Assembly: GCA_020726505.1 (NCBI GenBank)
Contig: JAHLEZ010000005.1
Coordinates: forward strand, 2,108,001 to 2,172,000
Direction: 5' to 3'
Length of the DNA stretch: 64,000 nucleotides
From: Leptodontidium sp. MPI-SDFR-AT-0119
Lineage: Eukaryota > Ascomycota > Leotiomycetes > Helotiales > Leptodontidiaceae
Shown here: positions 1 to 12,373 of the stretch, in pieces
How positions within the stretch are numbered: position 1 is the first letter of the stretch
Layout of the letters: the number at the start of each line of letters is the position of its first letter
Position numbers and translations under genes: made by a program
The notes under the pieces: generated by a model
Told to the model about the DNA's origin: nothing
Seen by the model: the letters and a program-made list of their open reading frames with translations, nothing else
Database searches by the model: none

Positions 1-1109
1 AAAGACGCCAAAGCTCTTCTTCGATGTTGCCCATGTCGTGAACCTTCAGGATTGGATGAGCCGAATGGAATTTCTTGACCTCCAGGATCATCTCTGGAGT
101 TGCCCATTCCAAAACTTGCGCCAGAAATCTTCGAACCAAGGTCGTAGAACTAGTTTGCTCAGGATCACCACTGCAATAGCAATACAGGACCTTCGTAGAG
201 TCGGCTCCAGGATCCAAAGTCTCCAATTCGTGTATGGCAGAGGCAATAAGAATCGATTTACCACAGCCAGGTGACCCTTTAATCCGCAACACTTTGGAGG
301 TATCGTTTTTAATAAAATTCTTGTAAGACGGAGTTTCAAAGAACCATTGGAAGGAGTTAAATCCAGTGTCTGGGTTGCAAAATCTTTTCTGCAGGTACGC
401 ATCTTGCTCAGCGGCTAAGTCTGTGCCCGAAAGGCTGTTAGGAAGGAGCCAACCACGCAGCATGGCTCGAGGATGCACACTATTTTCATCTTTTAGGAAT
501 GTCAGCGAATTATTATACTCCATGGAAAGAAAGAAACCCACTTGTCGGAATGTCATTGTACTGAATCTGTTGCAGTATTTTGACCCTGGACGGTTGCACA
601 GTTGTAAAATTGGCTGGCAACGAAGGCTCGATCAGAGAGATATCTGCTAAAGCTCCCTCGACTGCCTGTAACGTTTTTTGTGTCGCAAAGGAAGAGCATG
701 CTATCAAAAGACCAATTTCCTTCAGAATTTCTGCTATCAAGTCTTCCACACGGCCTCCCCGCCCTATCTTTCTCGCCGCTGAGAAATATCTCTCAACTCT
801 CGAAGCGCCATCTTTGGGGACCACTTTCGCAAATATCTCATGCAACTCCTTTGCACTCGCCTCACACCGACTGAGTATGATCTTGAAGGCATCTTGTGCC
901 CCCTGATCAACTTGCGGTTGGTGAATGTACTCGTCCGCCTGCTTCAAAATAACTACCACTATCGGAAGCTTTGCTGCGACCTTATGGAAGGCCTTTGGCA
1001 GTCCGCTTGTGTCGTTGGCTGCATCGTAGATGTTCTTTGCAGCAGTGACAATTGCGATAATAGAAGATATGATTCCCAGCACAAGGCTTGCTTCGCCAAC
1101 ACCTGACAT
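1..1109 (-). CDS. NACHT/NLR-like STAND NTPase, 5' part only
   Basis: The 5' part of a gene that runs off the left edge. The chosen start is the ATG at 1109, which opens MSGVGEASLVLGIIS, the form typical of the N-terminal domain found on fungal NACHT/P-loop NTPases (SesA-like). An upstream in-frame ATG at 1187 is possible but adds atypical sequence. The first exon is open to 513. Coding then continues in another frame (roughly 525 down to 1) and contains GSPGCGKS, a Walker A motif, at about 263-286. An intron or a frameshift must lie near 520-600; I could not place it. Fungal NLR-like proteins act in non-self recognition and programmed cell death; that role is family knowledge. The repeat domain that would normally follow the NTPase lies outside the window, so the subtype is unknown. 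Confidence 0.7.
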
Positions 1110-1739
1110 AATCAACAGATCTGGAAAATCGCTACATGCCTGGGCTCGGTTAGGACTGCGAATAAATGTGAGGGGATTTCTCACCAAAGGTCATGAGCAG
1201 GAAATATTTTGAGGAGATTTGTCTTTTCATATTGCTGGAGGGTGGGTTGATTTTCACACCGAGAAGTCGTCCAAGGGTGATCACCCCCCAAGCGTACACA
1301 GCCACAGGACATGATTGAATGTGATAGTTGGTGCGGGCTGATTACTTGGCAAGATCCTGGTATTTTGCAGAAGGCGTCTTTTATTCGCCCAGCAGCCTCG
1401 ATCTGTGCTAGCACTGTTGAGATGGCTTAAGATTTCATTGGTCTACTCGGGCCTGCATTTAAGCGCCGTCAGCCCAGTCCAATAGTTCTACAGTGCTGCA
1501 ACACAGCCCCTTGTGCCTTTTGGGGGCCACGCCGCACCCATGCATCTTCCGAAGGTAGGCTAACACCAGCCTCATAACTGAGAAAGATAACCTCCCTCTT
1601 TAATGTCAAAGTCATACCATGAAAACACTAATTGTGAAGTCTCATTTCTTCTGGAGTCACAGCCCAGCGCCGAGTGCTGTCAACGTTTCCATCTACTGCC
1701 AATCCACCGGTTCCTATCAATTCACAGCGGACGGACACG
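1110..1739. other. Divergent intergenic region
   Basis: About 630 bp between the divergently transcribed NLR-like gene and the AAA ATPase gene. Only short unconvincing ORFs are present. It presumably holds both promoters. I see no clear TATA box or repeat. Confidence 0.4.
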
Positions 1740-1906
1740 ATGAAGCCCGATATCGAGTCTGAGAGAGATTCGAGCGATGAGAAGAGTAGCGAATTCGATG
1801 AGATTGAGCATGTTGAACCAGTCCAAAATGGGATTGTGAAGCAACTCAAATGTGAAGTGAAGGAATACGAAGAGCGGATGAACTTGAAGGGAGAGCAGGG
1901 TGGCCA

Positions 1907-4891
1907 ACAAGTCAGTTGAGTTAAGCCAACTAAATAAGCCACGCTCTTCAACGTCAGTCAGTCAGTTGAGATATATTATTAGATAAGTCAGTCAGTTGGT
2001 AATAGGTTGATCAGTTGCTTATAAGTTCAAATATTAAAAATTCCCGAATATAGGGTGAGTTTTAGTAGTATAGATGCCCTGATTTTGAAGCCCATGGATA
2101 CCGTAGATACATTTTGATGGGGGCGGCCGCCTCGCTTAGCTGAAATGGGAGCTTCTAATTGGCTAGAATCGTGACTCAGCCGAGCTCTGAAGAACCCCAG
2201 AATCCCCGGATCGCATCCAAAACTCTGTATCTGTCGGAATAATCACGATAACTTCATCAAAATGGCCTCTTCCCACACATCCCCTATCGACTTGAGCGAC
2301 GACGACGATAGAAGAGCACCTAATGCGCCTATACGAGTTGTCCCGAACGTGTTGGCGGCGATGATGGCCAAACCGACAGCAAAAGAGTCTGCAGAGCCAA
2401 AGATAATACGGGACCAGTGTAAACGATTAGAACCTTAATATAACGAGTTCTACGACCCTTTTAAACCTCACAACGAGAAGAGGAATTTAGACTACTCTCC
2501 CTACGACTTTGATGAGCCTCTTTTTGATGATCGGAAGCCATTTCCCTATAGGTTTCCAAGGGGAATGGTACTGGCAGGAGCGTCGAAAAAAGCCAGAACT
2601 CTATGGGTTTGGAAACTGGGTTATGCGCTCTCAAACACCAAAAAGGCTAGTAACCCGACGTATTGGTGCTGCAAGCTTTGTATGTAATCTCCTCCTAATT
2701 CTGCAGAAAAGAGAGCTAACTTATTAGGCCATCACGATGAGGCTTTCAGTCAGAATCTCGATTTCCACTTCAACGCAAATACTCTTGATAATGCGAAGCG
2801 GCACCTTTACGAGAAACACTTATTAGACGACGGAGGAGATATATGGAGACAAAAGAGCGCTCTTAAGCGTGCACAAGCTTCTGGAACTGTCGATGGCGCC
2901 TACGATCAGATCATCCCTTTTCGACAGCAAGAGTTTGTCAATGCCTTCATGGAATGGATCATCTGCGATGGCGTAAAACACCGCAAAGCTACGTCAAAAC
3001 GACTGATCCGATGCTTCAAAATTGCCAATATAGATACTACTAAAGCTGTCCCTTCGTCGTATTCGACAGTTGAGAATTGGCTCCACGAGTATTTTAAGCA
3101 TTTTGAACCAGAGATTATTGAGGAGATTCGCAACGCCAAATCAAAGATCTCCATCACTTTTGACGGCTAGGGTTTAAAGAAGGAGAAGATTAGTCTACTT
3201 GGTGTCGTTGTGCATTTTATTAATAGCAAGTATGAAGGTGTTACACGTCTAATTGGCCTACCTGAGCTTCCTGGTCATGGAAAGACTGGTGTTGGTATGC
3301 ATCCGATCCCCTGAATTTCCCTGCTTTTACTAACTTTTACAGAGCAGTGCTCTATCCTCCTACCTCTTCTCGAACATTTCGGAATCAATAAACACAACCT
3401 TGGTTACTTTGTCCTTGATAATGCAACAAACAATGATACCACACTTTAAGAGCTTGGTCGACAATGGGGTTTTGACCCTACACATAAGAGATTACGCTGT
3501 ATGGGACATGTGTTCAATTTGATCGCCGGCGCCTACTTATTCGGCCAAGATGAGGCTTCATTCGACACGGAATATAAAGAGGCTGGTCCAGAAGATCGGC
3601 GTAAGCTTTGGAGGCGTCGGAGAGAGGTTGGAAAGCTACACAACTTGGTTCAGCATGTTTTGGCCTCTGGGAAGAGGACAGAACTGTTTATGGATCTGCA
3701 GAAAACCCTCAATACTGGCGTGGCAGAAGGGAAGGAATGGAAATTGGTTGTCGATGGAGGAGTGCGCTGGAACGCCACATACTCCATGATTCGCCGTGGC
3801 CTTGAGTTGCGCGAAGCTCTTGATAGGTACGCCTTTGAATTGCGCGTTTCTAGTGAGCCTTTGGACCAGGAGATCTTCAATAACGATTACCTCTCTCCTA
3901 TAGAGTGGGAAAGTTTAGACATTATCATGACACAATTGGAGCCTCTTTTCCGATTGACTAAAGACCTTGAAGGTAACGCCGATTTGCAAGAAGATTCGGA
4001 ATCACCATCGCATGGAGCTCTCTGGGAAACCTTGCTTTGTTTGGAGCATATACTAGGTCACTTTGAGGCGCTGGAAATCTGTGCCAAACGCGGCGAATTC
4101 AACGAGCATAAAGGCATACAGCAATCTATTACGCTAGCCTGGGAGGCAACACTTAAATGGTACAAAAAGACCGACGATTCCGTTGCTTGGCAAGCCTCCA
4201 TAGTGCTCCACCCCGGCTTTAAATGGTCGTTCTTTGAAAAGAACTGGACTGGTAACATGGCTAGTTTTGTGACGACTGGAAAGGCTAACTTCAAGAGATT
4301 GTGGGAGGACGAGTACAAATCGCCAGGTGCTGTACGAGCCTCTCTTTCCCCCGAGCCAGCAAAAGCTCCTGCGCCACGGTCTTTGTTGAGAGATATTGTG
4401 ATAAATGCTCGGCCCACACCAAAACGAGTTGCGCCGACGATATCAGGTCGCAGAGATCAGTACTACTGGTACTTGCAAGAGGGGCCAGTTGACGGAATTA
4501 GTGCTTTACAGTACTGGAAAGAGAAAGAGAAGGAATGGCCTGAGTTAGCTGTAATGGCCTTTGATTTTCTAGCTATTCCAGCCATGAGCTCTGAGTGCGA
4601 GCGAATATTCTCTTCCTGCGCAAAGCAAACAACTGCAGAGAGCTCTCAGTTATCTGGCAAGACTCTATGGCACCAAGAATGCTTGAAAAATTGGGTAAAT
4701 AGGAGAGCAATTAACTTCCCAGGAGCCTACAAAGCAGTCTTGCTTGATGTCTAATATATTCTATTTTTAGCACCAACTTATCAGTCCCCGAATTCTCTAT
4801 TAGTCAGTTATAAGTTGAGTCGATTTTTGTGTCAGTCAGTCAGTTGAGAATATATCTTCAACTGATAACTGACTTACTGACTTATTGGCCA
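1907..4891 (+). mobile_element. hAT-family DNA transposon inserted in the AAA ATPase gene
   Basis: The element is flanked by TGGCCA at 1901-1906 and 4886-4891. Just inside, the left end reads ACAAGTCAGT and the reverse complement of the right end reads ATAAGTCAGT, a terminal inverted repeat of about 10 bp. Subterminal GTCAGTCAGTTGAG motifs occur near both ends (about 1955 and 4840), along with many related GTCAGT words. hAT elements normally make 8-bp target duplications of the form nTnnnnAn. Here the shared core is six bases and palindromic, so the exact border is ambiguous by a few bases. The body encodes one transposase gene on the same strand as the host gene. Confidence 0.85.
2262..4754 (+). 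pseudogene. hAT transposase, broken by three stop codons
   Basis: The reading frame starts with the ATG at 2262. It has a BED-type zinc finger (C-x2-C at about 2670-2730, with H-x4-H following), a DDE-type catalytic region, and the C-terminal hAT dimerisation domain. That domain lies at about 4510-4720 and includes QYWKEKEKEWPELA and PAMSSECERIFSS. Two GT-AG introns of 48 bp are inferred at 2680-2727 and 3295-3342. In-frame stops occur at 2436-2438 (TAA), 3168-3170 (TAG) and 3447-3449 (TAA). Each is explained by a single CpA-to-TpA transition from CAA or TGG. The 3' exon from 3501 is a long open frame. The element is therefore non-autonomous now, though its ends look usable. Confidence 0.85.
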
Positions 4892-6846
4892 GCCTGAGGG
4901 AGAGTTGATCATGAAGGAAGTTGAAGCGAAGGACGCAGTTGATGAGAAAGCGGAAGCTCAGGGCTATGCGATGAAGTCATACAAAACATATTCTCGAGAT
5001 GGGACTCTGGAATCCTCACGGCTCGAGATACAATCGCCGTACCTCAAAGAAGCGCTTCGAGCTGTGGTGAAGCAATACCCTGGTGTCAGTTTTCGAGGCG
5101 ATACAATTATTCTAAGCGGTACACTGCGATGCGTCTTTCACTACCGCAAAGAGCTCGAGGAATATCGACAAGCGATCGAAGACAGGTTCGCAAAACTGCA
5201 CGTGCATCTGCTTCTGCGGTTCATGGAGAAAGAGCTCCGGAACTCAATTCGAGGATACGAAGCGAATGTTAGCACATCAGTTAGCAGTCCTGCTATAGAG
5301 TTCAAAGACCTATGGATGATTTTTCTCCCAGGCGAGTCTGTCGTTACTGGACAAGATGAAATGAACCAGATACTGTCTTTGGTGTCAACTACAGCAGTTA
5401 AAACCAACTGCGGAACGGTCTGGAGGATCACAGGACGATGCTTTACCCACGACGGGAAACGATTCGGATATGCGAACAAATATATCAACATCCAGCCCTA
5501 CGAAGGGACCAAGGCTATCAGAGACTTTCCAATCTTGCCTTTACGATACTATGATAGCGAAACCGAGATTGAGCGTCTGCGGCAGCTTCATATTTCCAGA
5601 GGGAAAAAGTTCTGCGCCTTGACAGACCACCACTATCGCTCATATAGCGGCAGAGCTTTAGCTGTAAGCGAGGACTGGGAGGAGCGTGAAGATAATGGCC
5701 CTCGGCCTCCACTTCCTCCTGGAGCGCCATACCACAAGTACAAAGTCGAAAGTGTGACGGTCAGTACAGATATCGTGCCTTGAGTCCAGCTTTACTAACA
5801 TCTTTAGATCGACAGTCGCGTAGTTATCGACTGCATGACTTTCGGGGAATTCAAATCCCCGAACAGGATTTGGTTGAATGATCGCAAGCCACTCTGGACA
5901 AAGCCCGAGGAGGATGAGATTGATGCCATCAGCATCGACGACTTCATGATCTGTGACTTCCAGGTCCCGGGATTCTCCCTCTTCGACAAAAAGTGGTGCT
6001 TCTTTGCGGTTGACTTCATCAGAGATGTTGAGTTTAACGATATTGCCTTTCAGCAATTACTTCTGCCAAAGAATCACAAGGAACTCGTTCACGCACTGGT
6101 TAAAAATCACGGTTCCGATGAGTTCGATGACCTGATAAAAGGGAAAGGCAAGGGCCTGGTATTTGTCCTCCATGGTGCGCCTGGCGTTGGAAAGACTTTC
6201 ACCGCAGAGAGTATTGCTGATAATGTTCGCAAGCCACTTTATGTTGTGAACTCGGGCGAATTAGGTGTCACACCATATGAGGTGGAAAAACACTTGAACT
6301 CTGCGCTTCGATTGGCAACTCACTGGGGAGCGATTGTTCTGATCGACGAAGCCGATGTATTTTTGGAGCAGCGAACCGTCCACGATCTCACCAGAAACTG
6401 CTTAGTCTCCCGTAAGTCGGGCCTATCGAACGAGAAGTCGGCTCCTAACATAAAAAATAGTTTTTCTTCGTATTCTTGAGTATTACGAGGGTATCTTGTT
6501 TCTAACGACCAACCGCCTCACGAGTTTCGATTTGGCTTTCAAATCCCGAATACATCTGGCTCTGAGATACACTGCTCTAGATCATCAACGTCGAAAGGAG
6601 CTATGGAAATTGTTCATCAGCCGTACATCCAAGGAGAGTCTCCACTTTTGGGATGAGAGTGTTTTGGATGCCTTGGCACAGGTCGATATCAATGGAAGAC
6701 AGATCAAGAATTCGGTTAGAACTGCCAGCACACTTGCAAGGTCTATGAACATGGCGCTGGGGAAAGAGCATATTGACATTGTCTTGGGGACAATCGAGAG
6801 TTTTGAAGCAGACCTGAATGAAGAGACACAAGATGTTGTGGCTTGA

Positions 6847-7393
6847 GAGACTGGGAATCGGCGGAGAAGATATGTAGCAAATTCTACTACTAGGCAACAT
6901 TTTCTGTTCAGCCATCTGTCTCATACTTAAAGTATAAATAGGACAAACTACTAATCAGGAATTATGAGTCCCACTGAGGAACAGGGACTGAAATACGAGA
7001 TATGGATTCGTAATGTCATTTGACCAAATTAAGAACAAAAGAGTCTCCAAAGGCTGCCAAAGCTTTGCTGCAGGAATCTAGCAAAGTGATTCCCATGTCA
7101 ATCATTTTCATGGCTCATTGGGGAAATGGCGGGGTTGAATTCACCCCACACTTAACTGAAACCATAGGGCGACCCGTCGAGTGGACTGGCTTGAACGGTG
7201 CAGATTATTTTGAGAAGGCAAACCTTCTGCATATGATAGAAACCGGTCGCAATATTAACCAGATCTTGCTGCATCAAAGGAAATGAGAGATGAGCTTTCG
7301 ATTCATACTCGATAAAATACGAATACAACAAAAAACAAATCGAAGCAGGTTCTCCTGATCCAATGCACTAAACATATGATTAATGTTGCCGCA
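6847..7393. other. Intergenic, 3' regions of two convergent genes
   Basis: Lies between the end of the AAA ATPase gene and the end of the dioxygenase gene. A stretch at 7020-7286 stays open, but it lacks an early ATG and resembles nothing I know. I see no other feature. Confidence 0.35.
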
Positions 7394-8654
7394 CTACGAA
7401 ATTCCAAGTGCCTCCCTCCTTGAAGTTGAAGCAGGATCGAGATATGGCTGTTCCCCGATAGAGGAAGCACGAATACCAGTTCGCACAGCTCCTGGTACCA
7501 GGTGTGTATCAGGCTGTTGGGTTGATTAGCTCCAGCAAAAGTTTGATGAAAGAAGTATCTTACTGTCGCCGCATGCCACACACACGAATTATTCCAAATG
7601 GCAGCTGCCCCTTTTGTCCAGTGCATGCGAGCAATGCAATCATGGTTCAGCGTTATCAAACGCAAAATGTAATCCCTGATCATCTTTTCTTCGAAGTCGT
7701 ACAGCCCGTTGATACGAGTAACGTGCAAACCGACCCCGGCGAAGATACTCTTCCAGCCGGTTTGCCGGTTCGTCCGGACCACAAGATGTACTGGAGCGAA
7801 GGAGTCCCCAACATTCAGCGGAGATCCTCGTGGTGACATGATTTCATAATTTCCAGCAGTGCAAGCCGAACGAAAAACAGGTTGTGCACATGTTGCTGTC
7901 AAACCATCAAGGAACTCTCTCATCGGGGGAGATATTCTATCGTATCTGAAACGAATCAGTCCAGTCTCCGCGAAGAATGAATCCGAAATCTTACATTTCG
8001 TAGCCAGAGCACCAAAGAGTATCTCCACCATGTGCTGGTGTCTCTTCCATGAGAAGACAACTGAAGTCTGAAGGGCAAACTTCAAATGTAGCTGGCGTTG
8101 TGAGTAATTATAACAATCTTGGATTAAGCGAGACTGACCATCACTATGCCACTCTCTTCCAAGGTCTTTAGGCTGCTGCGAATCTTTTCCTGCCATCGTC
8201 TTGTACAGTTTCTTTGCTGCTTCGGAGTTGATCACGTAACTCAAGATAGTCAGAGATTGTACTTTAGGAAGATAACACTCACTCACATATTTTCATCGGT
8301 TTCTCCGTTCCCCATAGGAATATTCCCAGGATCACGGTACAGTGGATGAACGTGAAGTCCATTTTCTTTTGGCCTGCCACTCAACTTCCCCACCATATCA
8401 GTGAACTTCTTGAGATCTTCAACTGACAAGTCATCTTGGTTTTGCCGGAAAAAGACCACTCCTCGTTCGCTGATGATAACAGCAAGGTCACGGATCTGCT
8501 CTTCACAGTTCTCGGCCTTCAGAATGTCTTTTATTCTTGCTTTGGTATATTCCCGTCCTATAATTGGAGTAACCTCAACGAATTCAAGATGGTTCAGTGA
8601 GCCGCCATAGGTCATGGGCTTGTACGTAAGTTGAGTGGCGTCGGGAGCAATCAT
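7394..8654 (-). CDS. TauD/TfdA-family Fe(II)/2-oxoglutarate dioxygenase
   Basis: Five exons: 8287-8654, 8139-8239, 7995-8091, 7564-7945 and 7394-7513. The four introns are 47-50 bp with GT-AG ends. The product is 355 residues. The HxD iron ligands are in EWHSD at about residues 154-156, and the distal His is in VWHAAT near 313. The 2-oxoglutarate-binding Arg is probably in RTGIRAS near 325-330. Other family blocks are ERGVVFFRQ, ETPAHGGDTLW and the C-terminal GEQPYLDP. The start is the ATG at 8654, just before IAPDATQLTYKP; longer upstream reading lacks family similarity. Such fungal enzymes oxidatively cleave taurine, other sulfonates or related substrates in the cytosol; the true substrate is unknown. 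It is divergent from a sugar-type MFS transporter, which may be co-regulated. The gene looks intact. Confidence 0.85.
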
Positions 8655-9342
8655 TGTGAGGATGTATGTAATATGGCAGCTTTGGGGGAAATTTCTACAT
8701 GCAATGCCTACCTGCTCTTGATATACTCCGGGTAAATGAATCCCTCGGAAACAAATAGTGTGATTTTGCAACTGCCGATATTTAGGGTCCCGTGGGGCTT
8801 TAGGTGACAGCAATTACACCGAGAGACAAAGTGAGGGGTAGATGCCAAAGATGGGGGACCTGATTCTATTCGCTACGATTTTGACAAGTCAAAATCGATA
8901 ATTTGCAAGATTCCTTGGGCAGTGGGGCTGAGCTAGGATTCACGTCTCCTGAGGATGCTTGATGTTGATTTTGGCTTTCAGAGTTCCACTGGCGAAAGCT
9001 TCCCCAGCGATTTGTGTGCGGGGTATCCCCAATTTCCTCCATCTAGCCAACGAATGCTCACTTTTAAGCCACCAGCTTCACGCAGCCAAAGCCCCACACG
9101 AACAGACATAATTCTTGTTGGTATTCCCGTAGAAATAAGAGGCCAAGACGGGTGCCGACTTCCAGTAAAGAACATCCTTTCGAACAAGTAACTTACGACT
9201 CGGGGGGTCGGGGAGGAGATCGATGATCGTCGATTGGGAGCATCTTAATCAATATCGGTTGAGGGGAATCATTATTTGTTTTAGGGATAAGACAGGCCTA
9301 CCCATCGACTGTGAAGCCGTGTAAAACATATCTACATCCATC
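8655..9342. promoter_or_regulatory. Shared divergent promoter region
   Basis: About 690 bp between the starts of the dioxygenase (minus) and the MFS transporter (plus). The arrangement allows joint regulation. I see no unambiguous regulatory motif, and the small ORFs here look like chance. Confidence 0.4.
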
Positions 9343-11203
9343 ATGCGTGCCGTACCAATTTCCGCCAACCCATTGCAGCTCGACCTACGCAGTCACAAGA
9401 GATGCTTGACCATTTGTTTCTTCCTAACTATTGGGACCTTTCAATATGGTCTTGATTATGCTCTTGTCGGAGGATTCCTCTCGTCAGTATCCCCATACCG
9501 ACAGATCCTTCAACTAAACAAATATTAGAATGCCAGGGTTTCTGAAGATTTATGGATACTATTCACCCGAACTTAGGAAAAGGAATATTGATGTTAGTTT
9601 GTTAGTTCTCAGCTTTTCTAGATCTAACTCAAATTTTCAGCCGACGGTCCAGCAGCTCATCTCTTCACTCATGACTATCGGAACTTTTGTAGGGTCACTT
9701 TTAGTCGGACCAGTGAGTTCCAAATTTGGAAGACGACACGGACTTTGGGCAGCAACAGCCCTGAATGCCGTATCAACAGCGATGATGCTTGGCACAACCA
9801 GCGTGGAGACGCTATACGTTGCACGTCTAATCCTTGGTAAGTTCTCAGTTGCTACCATCTTCAAGGTACTCACCTCACTAGGTGTTTCGGTGGGATGGTT
9901 CTTCACCTTCTCTCAGCTCTATGTACATGAAGCAGCTCCGGCTCATCTTCGTGGTGTTGTTTTTGGATTCTATCAAGTCATGCTGTCGGTTGGATCCATC
10001 ACTGGAGCAAGTGTTGACTTCGGAACACATACCATCATGAGCAAGCGATCTTACCAAATCCCTCTCGCTATCTTCTTCGTCGCTCCCACAATCCAAAGCA
10101 TCATGATCATCTTCTTTCCCGAAAGCCCTCGATGGCTTATGGTTCAAGGCCAAGAGCAGAAATCCGAGAAAGCACTCCGGAGACTCCGAAATAGCCACAT
10201 TGATGAGCATGAACTCCAAGCCGAGCTGAATGAAATTCGAGGCTCAACACGGGATCAGCTGGAGAAGAATAAAAAGTGGCTGTTCGTGGAAATGTGGCGT
10301 GGCACAAATCGCCGTCGGACTTTTCTTTGCCTTTCTGTCGTCTGCTTCCATGCAGCTAATGGTGATAATCTCCTTCACACTTAATGAATTATACCATACT
10401 CATGGCAGACAGGGTCTTCATGGGTCAACATCTATACCACATACTTCCTAACGATTGCAGGAGTCACCAATGCATTCGCTATGTCTGTCATGATAACTTG
10501 CATCGGCCTTCTTGGGTGCATTTTCAGTCTAGGGTTCACACGGTACGTTGATCGCCGGACGGTAATGATCATCGGCTGCGGTGCTTGCGCAATTTGCCAA
10601 CTTTGCATGGCCATTGTATGGAGCGTTACGCCGGGATCAGTTGTGGCTGGAAAATGTGTCGTGGCATTCATTTCACTCTTCACATTCTTTTATGTTGCAT
10701 ATTGTAAGTCGATTCCTCTCTCATCTGTCCTGTGCAAGCATCTGACATGAAAAGCTCCAACTGCTTGGTTAGTTGGGGGTGAACTTCCCAATAACCAACT
10801 TCGACCATTCACGTACGGCTTCGCCACAGCTCTGAATTTCGTCGGCAACTGGCTGGGAACATTCACTGCTCCTTATTTCATCAACCCGGCAAAACTTGGA
10901 TGGAGTGCCAAGTACGGCTACATCTGGTTCGGCACCAACACTCTCCTCGTTATATTTACCCTTTTGTTTCTTCCCGAGACGCGAGACAGGACTCTGGAAG
11001 AAATTCATGAGATGTTTGAGAACAAAGTGCCTACTCACAAGTTTAAGCAGTATGTTTGTACAGGAGTAGAGGGATATGCTGCTCAGGGCGTTGCCAAGGC
11101 AGATGTTCTGACTGAAAGGCATTCAATCCATGGCGAGAAGGGGATTGTAGAGCACGTGGCAGCACAATCTCCAGTCGCTACTATGAAAAAGCAGGAGGTT
11201 TAA
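9343..11203 (+). CDS. MFS sugar transporter
   Basis: Six exons: 9343-9482, 9529-9592, 9641-9836, 9882-10361, 10413-10703 and 10755-11203. All introns are short GT-AG and the exons join in phase to give 539 residues. Sugar-porter hallmarks are SSKFGRRHGLW after TM2, PESPRWL at the end of TM6, and FLPETRDRTLEEI after TM12. About 12 membrane segments can be counted. The family moves hexoses, disaccharides or related small molecules across the plasma membrane with protons; the substrate is not predictable here. The start ATG at 9343 leads into a short cytosolic N-terminus and then TM1 (CFFLTIGTFQYGLDYALVG). The divergent TauD-like dioxygenase neighbour suggests a possible uptake-and-oxidation pair (inference). 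Confidence 0.88.
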
Positions 11204-12373
11204 TTGTCTGCGAAACTAATGGCTGTATTCTGCGTGTAGTTTTCAGGATCTATTTGCCTTTTCTTCGACTGACTGTCACCACGGCAGGCCATCATAAATA
11301 CCATAGAGCCTGCACCTGCAAAATTAAGCCCTATAAAACCTCCATCTCATGAAATTATAGTGCAGCCTTCTGGCCTTGGTCTAAAGTCTGAGACATGTTC
11401 GCAAATGACTGTTGCGAGAGTTCGATCAGCTCCCGCTGCAACTTTATTTCATGTCTATCTATCATGGTCGTAGGGGGTTATGTAGTATCTTGAGCCAACT
11501 ATGCGTTAATATGTAATTGGTATAAGCACAGTGTTTCGAACTTTTCTTTTGGCCTCTAAGAATCCACATTCGTTCAAATTCTTTTAAGTGACTGTCCACA
11601 AAACAGTCACGTGCTGGCCAACTGTATTGCAAGTACGTTGAGGTAATCGTGGTTTGACAACCAATAAATAATAACAAAAGAAAACAAAGCAAGTTGAGTA
11701 AAGCAGTTATCAAACCTCTTGTTAGGGTTATAAACGTAGAGCAGCAGGGTTGTCCTCCAGCTGTCATGAGTGAATTCGAAATCACCTGACCCACGGAAGT
11801 TTTTTCACCACCAAAAGAAGCACTACTCCCAAATACTAGATTGGCCAGATTAGACTCTTTTCTCCACGAGATGAAAGTCTCAAATGTGTTACATGTCTCT
11901 TACTCCTAATATTTTGAAGTGATTGGTGTCATGCTGTGGCTTAAGCGAAATCTCGCGCTCAACTATTACAAAAGGACCATGGCTCCTTGGTAAATGAATA
12001 AATTTGGATCTCACTAATTCAGAGAGCAGTCCACCGAGTTTTTAGGAGCGGTAGAATTCTGATATAGTCGTGCACTAGTATCTAGTCGACTTGCCAAACG
12101 CGCAGTATCTAGGTAGCGAACGAGCCTAGCTGCCGGTCCACCAACCCAAATCATCATCACTAAGTGACCTATTTTTCACGCCATGTACGCTGGAATCTCT
12201 CACGCGGAAGTATGGCATTCAGAAGTTGATACTACGAACACCATTCACGCGAGTCTTGCTCACTCTCAGGCAAACCTTACGTGCCGTCACCCATCCACCT
12301 ATTTCTATTCCTTAAGGCCTCGTGAACCAGTTCTAACAACAGAACATAGCACACTACATCAGCCATCCTCAAA
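11204..12373. other. Intergenic region without a recognisable gene
   Basis: About 1.2 kb. A minus-strand open stretch at 11462-11794 has a hydrophobic patch but no family resemblance. Nothing else stands out. Confidence 0.35.

Larger units (their letters stand above)
1740..6846 (+). pseudogene. AAA ATPase gene interrupted by a hAT transposon
   Basis: A fungal AAA-family ATPase with an N-terminal region of the DUF7025 type. Host segments are 1740-1906, 4892-5759, 5808-6411 and 6461-6846. The introns at 5760-5807 and 6412-6460 are 48 and 49 bp, GT-AG. Joining 1906 to 4892, which removes the transposon and one TGGCCA copy, gives one open frame of 674 residues. In that frame Walker A (GAPGVGKT) is near residue 468 and Walker B (VLIDEADVF) near 521, followed by the LTTNR sensor segment. 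As it stands the frame reads five codons or fewer into the element and stops. The ATG at 4911 could start a shortened protein that keeps the ATPase domain. No stop is seen in the downstream host exons, so the insertion may be fairly recent, or the shortened product is still used. The substrate is unknown; these proteins are usually predicted cytosolic remodellers. Confidence 0.8.

Noticed and set aside
7020..7286. Open stretch of 88 codons after the AAA ATPase gene
   Set aside because: Begins at a non-ATG codon, has no family resemblance, and lies in the convergent 3' region of two genes.
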